Assembly (NCBI RefSeq): GCF_036669915.1
Contig: NC_089321.1
Span: forward strand, 6,966,163-7,030,162
Reading direction: 5' to 3'
Source of the DNA: Pocillopora verrucosa
Taxonomy: Eukaryota; Cnidaria; Anthozoa; Scleractinia; Pocilloporidae
Length of the DNA stretch: 64,000 nt
Below, piece by piece: positions 13,188 to 24,234 of this stretch (within the stretch, counting starts at the first letter, position 1; each line of letters starts with the position of its first letter). Made by a program: the position numbers and the translations under genes. Under the pieces are notes generated by a model that searched no databases, was not told where the DNA came from, and saw only the letters and a list, made by a program, of their open reading frames with translations.

Positions 13188-16100
13188 ATGAACGTAAGTA
13201 GGAACTTAATTTCGCTTTTTAAACTGCCAAGCACCAAGTTAAAAAGCTAAGAAAATATTTTGTCAGTAGGTTACCTTTTTTGATTTTTGCCACCAGAGCA
13301 AGATTTCATTACTGATTAAAGGAGCCACGCATGCACACCTGTTTTGATATCATCTCGGTGTTATGCCTTATTTCATTACAATAGGTAACAGGTAATGAGG
13401 GGTCGATTCTACCTCAACTTTTCGTATTTTTCATCAAAAATTTCATGGAAACACAGTTATTACAGCACAGTTATTACCTGACATGTTGGGATCATTTTTT
13501 TTCTTTTAAAAAAAAGACAGGTTAAACACTATTGATGATTTTTGTAGAAATGCTTCAATTTTGGCGTCATGTGTTTAACTCAAAAGCTACGACCCTTATT
13601 TTTTCATTGTCGATTAAAGTCAACGTATCGAAGTTTTAAAAATGTTAAGTAACAGGCTGTGACGTACCTTGACCTTTTTTTTTATTTACAGGTGATTTTA
13701 CTTGCTAGCGTTGTCTTAATGACAGCATTCGTAGTAAATGGCAATCCTGTTAAGGTTTGTAAAACAGTTTTTTTTTTTCATTGTCAAAACGCACAACCAG
13801 TCAGAATTCAGGCAGCTTTTAATCGCAGTGCTCATCGATAGAAATTTTAGCCGATCAAGCACAAGTCCTTAATTCTCTTAGATCTTTCTTCGTCTTCATT
13901 CCCGACAATTTCTATGGTGCATCCGGTTCAAACCCACAATCCTTTGTGGACTTGTCATTCTGGCCGCGCTCACCATCTCTGTTTTCTTTACTCCATAATC
14001 TTTTTTGTATTTCCAAATTAGAAATTCGCCGATCAAAAAGTGAACTGACATTTTCTTTTTTTCAGGGATCGAGGGACTTAAACGACTTACGTCGGTACAA
14101 AAGAGCAGGTACAGTTATCAGTTTCTAATGTTCTTCGCACCTCGACATTTGAATTTGTTGTTGCGTTCTTTCAAGAGAACCTCAGGTGTTCTCTATATTT
14201 CGTCTATTAACTAGCACCTTTTGTGCAGTCTTAACTCGCTCTTTTTTTCTTTTAACGAAATTCAAGGTCCTTCAAATTATGAACCAGTGGGTTGCTACAG
14301 TTCTGGGAAACTGAAAAAGGCGAAAGTATTCGGCAAGAAGTCATACAAGAAGATTAAAGCCGGAGCAGAGAGACCCATTGATCAGTGCAGTGAAGGCCAG
14401 GATTATGCCATCATTGGAATCCAGAGGATAAAGAAAGACATTTCGTGTTTAAATGGAAACGAAGCAAAATGGGACCCAAATGATTTCAAAGTGGAAGAAG
14501 AAAGCAAATGTCCCGGTGGAGCAGGATCGAAGAAGACAATCTTCATCTACAAGAAAAGCGTGAATCCAGGTAGAGGAAATTATAAAGCGATTTGCGTTTT
14601 TCAAACTTTTAATTTTCGCTGAAATTAAAATGTTTATAGCGTCAGGTACCCAACCTGCACGCAAATCGATTGTCCCATCATATGTGAGCTGAACGCTCCC
14701 ATTTTCGCTTCTATGAAAAGAACTGCCTTTAATGAACCTCAACATGATCCCTCACTTTCTCTATATCCTCTCTATATCTGCCAAGATAATCTTCATTTGC
14801 ATCCGTGTTTTTTCTGTTTCCTTAACTGGGCTGCGGCAAATACTGTGTCTGAGTGAACTTCTGCCACTCGGTTTTGCCTAACCTGTTTTTTTTTACCTAA
14901 CTCTTTGAAAATGCATCATCGCTAAAACCTAAAGGAGTTTGAGGGTAGCTAAAGGAAGGGTCATAGTCTACGGCTTTAGGATTTTCATTCACACTTAAAG
15001 TTATTAAGTTACAGGCAGTCTCCCGAAATTATCTTCTGAGACAACCACAAATCCCTTTCAATGCCTTGACTGTCCCTAGCCTCTCAATACTCGAAATTGT
15101 GGCTCAATTTCATGGCTGCAGTATATGCGCGCACATCGCCTGTCATATTTGAACCTGTAATTTCTTACCTCACAGAGTCTTCTGTTGCTCTGTGGTGTAG
15201 CATCGGTAGAATACTTCTAGGGACTCAGAATTTTTCCTTAGACCCACGCCCGAGACCATACGAAGACACTTCTTTCCTTAACCACATCTATGTTCCGTAA
15301 TGTCTTTTTAGGGATCGTAGCTGACGGAAAGTGCAGATACGGCGACAAAGTATTCAATGATGGAGAAGAAGCCCCAATATATCACAAGACAGGCGACGTG
15401 TTTAACGACTATTGTGAATTGTGTGAGTGTATTAAAGGAAACCTGACTGACTGTATGCACATCAAATGTGACACTGGGTTGATGGGCTGTAAAGAAATTG
15501 TTTATCCATCAGAAAGTGGGGAGTGTTGTCCGAAATGCAAATCAGAACCTTTAAGGAGAAGTAAGTATACTTCAAATACATTTTCAATGAAAAACTCCGA
15601 CTATTATAATGGTAATATTAACAATGATTATAATCAGGAATATGATGATAAAATCCGAACTCCGAGATAATAAGGCCTGAAGGAGACAGTAGTCACTGTA
15701 GAGAACTACATCTCCTGAGAACCAAAACTGCAATTAGTCAATCCGCTTTTTAATGCGCTGCTAGAGATGATGAGAACGAAATTCCCGATGAAAATCACCC
15801 CTGCATTACCCGAAAAACTTCAAAAATTGTAAACTTTTAAATTCTCACTCGATTTAGACAAGACTCAATACAAATGTATTACTGAAAGATATAGGTTAAA
15901 ATCAGTAATTTGATCCTGTCCTGAATAAACAATTTTGACTTATCTTTAATTTGGTGGTTTCAGAGTGCGACGGCAGGCGATCTTGGTTGAGTTACGAAGA
16001 TGACGTATGTTTATTTTGCGAATGCCACGGGCAAGTTTCCGCAACGTGCCGCGTTGTCAAACCTGCTTGCCAAGCTGTAAGTTGCAAAGATCCGGTTATC

Positions 16101-16486
16101 CCCGTCGGAGAGTGCTGCCCATATTGCGGTATTTACGAATTCTTTTTTCATCATAAGACTGCACATGATAACGGTGGTCCTTTTTTCCTTTGGCCACGGA
16201 TTAAAAATTAAACTGGAATTATGAGTGTCATATTGACGATATTTACCATAAAACTTTTAAATAAAGAGAAAGAAAATTGTGACCAGGGACAACAAAGGTT
16301 AAAGAAGGAAAAATGGCACTATATCTGTTGGTAAAATGAACGATGACGCATCAAGCTGTTTTGTTTTTCGTTGATCATAACGTTTCTTTCTTTTCTTAAT
16401 CAGAACCACAAACAACTCCTCCGCCAGTGTTTACAATCAAACCAACGGAGGATAGACCAGAACCACCCTTCCCATTTCCTTTCTGA
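13188..16486 (+). CDS. Secreted WSC-like + 2x VWC protein with Pro-rich tail (VWC gene 1)
   Basis: Exons 13188-13193, 13692-13754, 14066-14108, 14267-14569, 15312-15560, 15964-16128 and 16404-16486; 303 aa. The first exon supplies only Met-Asn, and exon 2 completes a signal peptide (MNVILLASVVLMTAFVVNG). Exon 3 is a basic propeptide-like piece (DLRRYKRA). Exon 4 carries a reduced 4-Cys WSC-like domain (starts YEPVGCY). Exons 5 and 6 are each one VWC module; exon 5 has the 10-Cys pattern with CELCEC and ECCPKC, and exon 6 has CLFCEC and ECCPYC. The last exon is Pro-rich and ends EPPFPFPF. From exon 3 on, all introns are phase 1, so modules can be swapped in frame. Exon joins were checked: the total is 912 nt including stop. 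It is the first of the same-strand array. VWC modules are extracellular, and the specific ligand is unknown. Confidence 0.8.
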
Positions 16487-19400
16487 AGTGAAATCAAGAA
16501 GTAAAGATGGTAAACCGTTGCTTAGTTCGTAATAAGGAATACGTCGTTGTTCTTATCTAGTTTTTTTCCTGTTGATCGTCTTCTTTCAGCTTCCAGTGAG
16601 CATTTCAGTTCTTTCTTTTCGACCTCTATCAGTATTTCATTTTTAATTTTTGTCAGACTACAATTTTTTCCAATAAGATCTCGTTTTTTTTTAATCTTCC
16701 GTGACTCTCTTTAGTGCTGCACTTTGAAAAAAAAAAGCATATATTCCTTCTGAATTAATAAGCGTCAATCTCTGTTCAATTCATTGGTCTTTGAAAACCA
16801 GCAGCACAGAACTTAACTAACTTTTCTGTAACTTATTTTCAGTTGCAGATGATCTACGAAATTTACAGTCTTATGGTGATTTCTCATCCTTCGTTAACTG
16901 TTGTATTCTGCAAATGTCATGTTGTTTTATAGAAATTACAACCAGAAATATTAAAAATGTTAAAAAGCAAGGAATTGGTTTAATTTATTGACTGTTATTT
17001 TATCTGGTGAGCTCCACATGCTTTTTGCATCAGTTTTCTTTGATAGCGTTATTGCAATTAGATGTAAGCGAATCGTCTGTTCATAGTTGCTATTTTCTAA
17101 AACATACTTCTCGCGCTAATTATTCAGGCTAAATCATTATTGCAAATTTGTCAAGATTCTCTCTTGAGATGGTCATGCGGCGCCTTTTACGAACATACAA
17201 AGAGAAAAAGAAAAAAAGCCACTCGTTTTAAATAGAGCGACGTGGCTTGAAATCTGCAAGTCTAAAGCCGATTTAACAAGAAACCTTGATGTGGAGGCGG
17301 TGAAATTGTGAAAAGTTTGTTGAGGGTTTTAATCGCCTCTGTAAAGTGGCCTTTATCCGCACAGAGTTCCTCTATCTGGGAGGCGATATAAATTAGTGCG
17401 CGCGTGTTAACTAAAATTCAATCCTGTGGCCAAGAAAGTGGAAGATGACTCTAATTTGCAATTATATCTATCCGCCTCACACTCAAACATGTAACTGAGG
17501 TTCCTTCCTCAAGGTATTTTGCGAAACATCACTCTGAGATAATATTGGTTGCGACACTTCCCAAACACAACGTTTATGATGTTCTATCGCCCCTCTCCTC
17601 TTCCTTACAATGTTTTAAAGTACTGATGCGTCCATACCATCTTGTAGACCAACATTGAGAGGGGCAGGGATTTCAGTAAGTGCACCAAGAAATGTGTCTG
17701 AGAGTATATCTCGCATGATACAATAATCCAACAAGCGGATCAATTTACTAGTTGTTAAAGTAAACTGTTTTTTCGCTAAAATGAAACTGTAGTGGCAAAA
17801 TTTCTAAATTTTGCCATCAAATCTATCAAAAAAGCAAAGAAGGTATCCCAGAGTTTTTGATACAAGGAGCACAATGCCAAAATCTTAATTAGTTTCTTGG
17901 AAGGGAGCACTTAGACATGACATAACAAGTGTTTTCTTTAGCATGTTTTGCCTGTGCGAAGTTTGTGGCTTCTTGATTTTCATAGACAATGAAGTAAGCA
18001 AACCGTAGCTGAAAAAAATGGAAATCATAAATGTCATTGTCTGATAAACGAAGAACTTAGCACCTTTTGTTACCTCCAGAGATTCTTCAAATGTCAAGGA
18101 TCACGTAAGCAAGACTTGCAGTCAAAAAGTCTTGATGCCATTAATAGAGTGCAATCCTATCAAGGGTCTTTCGATACCGTCAGTACAACATAATACTCAA
18201 ACCAAGTTGAATGTTCCTTGAATTTAGCATTGTTTATCTAGCTTAAAAAGCTTTAGCCCACAAGCGAATACAAAACAGAAATCCCGTAATTTATTGATGA
18301 ATTCGCCACTGACCAATCAGGAAAGACATTTTTTGTAGAGTAAAATAATGTTTGTTTTTGGTTTGGTTTCACATATCATTTGCATCTAGTAGCGACTGCT
18401 ACGTCTGCACAATAGTGCTACCAGTTTGTAAATGTTCCGGTAAATATTCAATATATCAAGTGAAAATATCCCGAATAATGACAACAAGATTGAAAAATAG
18501 TTTTTACTGCTGTACAATATAGGTTAAGCGTTAATCACTTAAAAGTTTAAGAAATTTCTCGTCGTATGATTTCCCTTGAGGCCAGATTACTTCCTTTATG
18601 AACTTAAAGGCGATAAGGATTAAATCTCCACCGGCCGGTGAGTTCTTTATCACGTTCTATCTTAATCACTTATGATATGGACTGATGGGGCTGGTTATAA
18701 CACGAAGTCTACAACCTAAACCACGGTTTTACGCAATCAGTGGGCCTTGGGCTTTCTCTATGAGAAGATTAATTTAATTAAACTAGTAATAATCAAAGAT
18801 TACTAAAGTGCATTCGATCTCTAGCAAAAGGTTTTCTTTTTTTTAATCGTACTGATTGTGCTGATCTGATCGAGGCTATTTGTGCCACATAACCAGCCAG
18901 CCGGTCCAAAATGGTGCCCAATACCTGAAATCGTATGGTATCCCGATCGATCCCCTTGGGACTGGTCCATAAAACCCTCGAGAGTGATTTCCGTAAAAAC
19001 GACACGATTAGTACGCGTTCTCCTTCGTCGAACGCAATAGATGTCCGTCCACTCTTAACACTCTTCACAAAAATAAATATACAGATAAGACCGTGAGAGA
19101 CCGACACAGTTTCGTTAAACAGTGGCTAAACTTTGTTTAAATAAACAGCCCATGAAGATTTTTACACTTTTTCTTTTCCACAGATGCTTTTTTTGGTGTG
19201 TCTTTTACTCTTTGAGGCATGCGCTGTGTCCATCAGTCCGATGATAAACCGCAATATGGAACGTGACTCCATTCGGGTAATATACAGCTGTGATGATCTC
19301 TCATAACGTGAAAACCGACGTCGAATAAGCGTTGTGTCCTGAACGTAATAATGAATAATAATAATGTTTATTTCTTATATTGTGCAGTCTAGCATGCGAT

Positions 19401-19980
19401 AAAGATATGATCGAGTGCGCAATATGATCGAGTGCGCAATTAATTATTATATTGGGCAGCCTTTCGCTGCTCATAAAACAGTGACTGTATTAAATCATAT
19501 CCTTTCTATTCTCCAAGACAATACAGTCTCGGCTTACGTCAGAGTGGGATATTTTCCTGGTGACAAACTGGCTCCCTTCCTCACTTTAAAGCGGTGATTT
19601 GTTTTCTTATTTTCAGGATAATTCAGATCCAGAGAACCATGAGTCCTCCATGGTACAAGCACGATATGCACGAGGCAAGAATAAAACGTCCTAAGAACTT
19701 GTAAAGTTCACCTTTAAGTCTCTTGTCCATAAATTATCCTACTTAAAAAACACACTGAATCGTAAAGCTCAGGAAACGGCAACATGATTATGTGTTATTA
19801 TGGACGAAAAATATGTCCAGCGCAGCCTAACTACTATTCTCTCGTAATTTTAGCGATGGCAACCTAATACAGATAGGTAAAAGTACGAATTTGTGGGATT
19901 GGAGTAAAGGTAAGGTGAAACATTGAGATTTTGCGCTTTAGGAACATTTTGAACGAATGACAGTAGTCGTCAACGTTCGT
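16129..19980 (+). repeat. Tandem segmental duplication, left unit
   Basis: This unit begins at intron 6 of VWC gene 1 and runs through its last exon, the intergenic region and two exons resembling the 5' end of VWC gene 2. It aligns by eye with 19987-24925 in the same order, with high identity broken by indels. A segment of about 270 bp at roughly 18776-19044 is present only in this unit. Confidence 0.8.
16487..19183. other. Intergenic, inside duplicated unit; candidate 3'UTR exon
   Basis: No coding exon seen. A donor-like GTAAAC at 16510 and an acceptor (TTATTTTCAG) near 16842 suggest a 3'UTR intron of VWC gene 1. Both are conserved in the duplicate (about 20,704 and 21,050). The remaining sequence is homologous to 20,677-24,234 and otherwise featureless. 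Confidence 0.5.
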
Positions 19981-20676
19981 CCCGTCGTATTTACAACTTT
20001 TTTTTTTCTTTTTCATCTTAAGACTACACATGATAACGATGGTCGCTTTTTCCTTTTGCAAGGGTTTAAAAATTGAATTGGAATTATGAGTGTCACAATG
20101 ACGATATCTGCCATAAAATTGTTAAATAAAGAGGACGAATATTGTGGCCAGGGACAACAAAGGTTAAAGAAGAAAAAAATCGTGCATGAAACAGATCGAA
20201 AATCTGTCGCGGTTTCGAAAAAGTTTTAGCCGTTGAATTTTGTGGAATTGAATTTTTTAACCCTTTAATTCCCACGAGTGACCGAGACAGAATTTCTCCT
20301 CACAATATCGGTATAATACCCAGTGGAAAAGTGATGAGAAAAACCAAAAATATCAATTAGGGAATTATCAGTTGATCCAATACCAGATGATCTCCAAACT
20401 AAAGAGTCAAACAACACGGTTGGTGAATGTGCTTTCATCTTTGATGTCCAGTTCTCCAGGTTGTATTTTTCCAGAATCCGTAAAGCGTATATCACCACTG
20501 ATCATTTTCATTTGTTGGTAAAATGAACAGTGACGCATTAAGATGTTTTGTTTTTCGTTGATCAAAATATTTCTTTCTTTTATTAATCAGAACCACAAAC
20601 TCCTCCGCCGGTGTTCACAATCGAACCAACGGAGGATAGAACAGAACCATCCTTCCCATTTGCATTTCCCTTCTGA
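19184..20676 (+). CDS. Chimeric mini-gene: signal peptide + propeptide + Pro-rich tail, VWC exons absent
   Basis: Exons 19184-19276 (phase 0 end), 19617-19674 (phase 1 end) and 20591-20676; 78 aa in one frame. Exon 1 (MLFLVCLLLFEACAVSISP) and exon 2 (ending QARYAR) are close copies of the first two exons of VWC gene 2 at 24235 and 24581. The last exon is a close copy of the last exon of VWC gene 1 (here ending EPSFPFAFPF). No VWC exon lies between them. The exon 2 donor would be GC type (GCAAGA), weaker than in the parent gene (GCAAGT). The frame is intact across the fusion, so a small secreted peptide is possible. It may equally be an untranscribed by-product of duplication. Seen: structure and frame. 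Inferred: expression. Confidence 0.5.
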
Positions 20677-23600
20677 AGTGAAATCAAGAAGTAAAGATGG
20701 TAAACTCATAAACCGTTGCTTAGTTCGTAGTCAGGAATACGTCGTTGTTCTTGTCTAGTTTTTTTCCCGTTGATCGTCTTCTTTCAGCTTCTCTGAGCAT
20801 TTAAGTTCCTTCCTTTCGACATATTTCAGTATCTCATTTTTAATTTTTCTCAGACTACAATTTTTTCCAATATGATCTCGTTTTGCTTTTCCGTGACTCT
20901 CTTTAGTGCTGCACTTTGTAAAAAAAAAAGGAAAAACCCAAGGCATATATTCCTTCTGAATTGATAAGCGTCAATCTTTGTTCAATTCATCGATCTTTAA
21001 AAACCAGCTGCACAGAACTTAACTAACTTTTCTGTAACTTATTTTCAGCTGTAGATGATCCAGTGAAATTACTGTCTGATGATGACTTCTCGTCTGTTGT
21101 ATTCTGCAAATGTCATGTTCTTTTATAGAAATTACAACCAGAAAAAATTAAAAACGTTAAAACGCAAGGAATTGGTTTATTTTATTGACTGTGTTATATG
21201 TTCCGGTGAGCTCCACATGCTTTTTGCATCAGTGTTCTTTGACAACGTTATTACAGTTAGATGTAAGCGAGCCTTGAAATCGTCGAAATATTAATCGTCT
21301 GTTCATAGTTGCTATTTTCTCAAACAGACTTCTCGCGCTGATTATTCAGGCTAAATCATTATTGCAAATTTGTCAAGATTCTCTCTTGTGATAACCACCG
21401 CGGCGCCTTTTACCAACATACAAAGAGAAAAAAAACCTCTTTGTTTTAAATGTGGCAACGTGGCTTGAAGTCTGCGAGTCTAGAGCCGATTTAACAAGAA
21501 ACCTTGATGTGGAGGCGGTGAAATTATGAACAGTTTGTTTAGGGTTTTAATCGCCTCTGTATAGTGGCCTTTTTTCGCACAGACTTTCCCTTTCAAGCAG
21601 GTGATATAAATTAGTACGCACGTGTTAACTGAATTTCATCCTGTGGCCAAGAAAGTGAAAGATGACTCTAATTTGGCAATTATATGAGGGGAAATTATGG
21701 GTGATTGTTCACCTCGGGGGATTAATTACTCACAAATGAATAATATCGATGACTAATTCATGTTGTCATTGTATGGCCGAGATACCGCTGGTACTTAATT
21801 GCCCAAGAAACAATGCATGAATTTAATTTCAATGATAATTTATTACTCCTGATACAAGCCAATTCAATTTTGCAAATTAGTTATATTTTACTCTGGTTGT
21901 TATCTACTTGGGATCTCCCATCGAAAAAAAGAGAGCTGGAGAAAAACAACACAAACTTTGACCCAACCGCCGTATAATTTCCTTTGAGGCTAACAAAGGT
22001 ATGAAGAGTATAATACCAGAATAAAAAAAATTTGGTTCTAGACTCGTTCAGTGAATTCTTTAGAGCTGAACAGTTAGCTTTCCTAGTCAAAGGAAGAGCA
22101 GGTGACATTAACGCTATCACAATTTATCGTAAACTGTTTGCACAGCGTAGATAGAAAAAAAAAAGCGGGTCCTTCTTTTATTCTATTAAATTTAATAGCA
22201 TCAGAACTAATGCCCCATGAAATGGAATGAAAGTTAAACATTATAATTTAAACAACGAAGACATATCTAAACTGTACCACGGCGCTAAACAAAAGCTTCT
22301 AATCATTATAATCAGCCAAGCTTGAAATCAATTTAAGTTTGCATATTTATCTAAAGGTAGACTAAGACTATTGTTATAAAAAGACAATCTGCGAAGCTTT
22401 TACATCACTTAGTTACCGTGCGTAGGATCTGTTTCCACAAGTACACCATTCAAGGTAGGTTCAGTTCCTCTTGAAGATATAACCAAAACTCTTACTGTAA
22501 GAATCATCTCGGGATGTCCTTTTAAAAAAGCTATCCCCCTTTCAACTGATGTAAGGGTTTTTTGTTCACCTCACACTAAAACATGTATTAATTTAGGTTT
22601 CTTTGGCAAAACTTCACTCTCAGGTAATATTAGTTGGGACACTTCTTAAAACAACGTTTATGATGTTCAATCGCCCCTCTCCTCTTCCCTACGATGTTTT
22701 TCAGTGCTGATGCGTCCATATCATCTTGCAGACCAACATCGAGAGGGGCAGGGATTTTAGTTGGTGTACTAAGAATGTGTCTGGGATTGTTTCTCGCATA
22801 AAAAAACAATCCAGTGAGAGGATCAATTTACTAGTTGTTAAAGTAAACTGTTTTTCGCCAAAACGAAACTATGTGGCAAAATTTCTAAATTTTGTTATCA
22901 AATCTATCAAGAAAAGTGAAGAAGGTATCCCAGAGTTTTGGATGCAAGGGGCATAATGCCAAAATCCTAATTAGTTTCTTGGAAGGGTGCACTCAGACAT
23001 TAAATAACAAGTGTTGTCTTTGGTATGTTTTGCCTGCGCGAAGTTTGTGGCTTCTAGATTTTCACAGACAATGAAGTAAGCCGCCCGTTGCTGAAACAAA
23101 TGGAAATCATAAATGCTATTGTCTGATTAACGAAGAACTTAGCACCTTTTGTTACCTCCAGAGATTCTTCAAATGTCAAGGATCACGTACGCAAGACTTG
23201 CAGTTGAAAAGTACTAATGCCATTTATACAGTACAATCCTATCAAGGGTCTTTCGATACAGTCATTACAACATAATACTCAAACCAAGTTGAATGTTAGG
23301 AATATTCTTGAAGTTAGCATTGTTTATTGATCTTTAAAAGCTTTAGCCCACAAGCGAGTACAAAACAGAAATCCCGTAATCTATTTATGAATTCGTCATT
23401 GACCAATCAGGAAGGCCTTTTTTTGTTAGAGTAAAATAATGCTTGATACTTGTTTGGTTTCACATATCATTTGCATTTAGTAACGACTGCTACGTCTGCA
23501 CGATAGTGTTACCAGTTTGTAAATGTTCAAGTAAATATTTTTACTGCTGTATAATACAGTTTAAGCGTTAATCACTTAAAAGTTTAAGGAATTTCTCGTC

Positions 23601-24234
23601 GTATGATTTCCCTTGAGGCCAGATTATTTCCTTTATAAACTTCATTTAAAGGCGATGAGAGAAGTTCGGATATAACGCGCGCTGTCATTGGTTGAAAGAG
23701 CATGCTCTATGAGAGTATAGAGCATAGAGCTGAGCTAAAGCTGTCACGCCATCTGCCAAATTGTGCTATGTTCGACCTTTTCCGGGACTTCTTTTTAGCT
23801 TTTTTCCGATAATTGAAAGTGAAGTTTCGGAACAAGCGAGCCGGTAAGTAGCAACAGAAGAACATAGAAGTGGGGAGAAACTCAAGAAGTGGGGAGAAAC
23901 ACGAGACGTAGTCGAGTGTTTCTCCCTACACTTCTTTCGTGCTCTAGCCGCTTCCTGCGTGCTTTGTAACAGAACAGAGCACAGTCAAGGCTTCTCTATT
24001 TGTTAAATGATGTGGACTCATGGGGCCAGTTATAACACGAGCTCTACAACCTAAACCACGGTTTTACAAAATCAGTGGGCCTTGGGCTTTCTCTACGAGA
24101 AGTTTTATTTAATAAATGTTCGTCCGCTCTTAACACTCTTAACAAATAAATGTTCAGATAAAAGGTTCAGCTGAAACCGAGAATTGTTTAAATAAACAAC
24201 CCATAAAGAATTTTATACTTTTTCTTTTCTACAG
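20677..24234. other. Intergenic, inside duplicated unit
   Basis: No coding exon seen. It mirrors 16,487-19,183 apart from two extra segments. An acceptor just before the ATG of the next gene (TTTCTACAG at 24,226-24,234) suggests that gene's 5'UTR is spliced, but the upstream UTR exon was not located. Confidence 0.5.
23690..23945. repeat. Segment with nested inverted repeats (MITE-like)
   Basis: Found only in the right duplication unit. It contains GCATGCTCTATGAGAG with its near-complement TATAGAGCATAGAGC. It also contains GAAGTGGGGAGAAAC facing GTTTCTCCCTACACTTC. These foldbacks and its absence from the homologous left unit suggest a small nonautonomous insertion. Confidence 0.45.

Noticed and set aside
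18793-19107. Minus-strand frame reminiscent of a retrotransposon integrase C-terminus (FDEGERVLI)
   Set aside because: Similarity is limited to a few residues. It lies mainly in a segment present only in the left duplication unit, so it may be an inserted fragment, but I cannot support a specific element.
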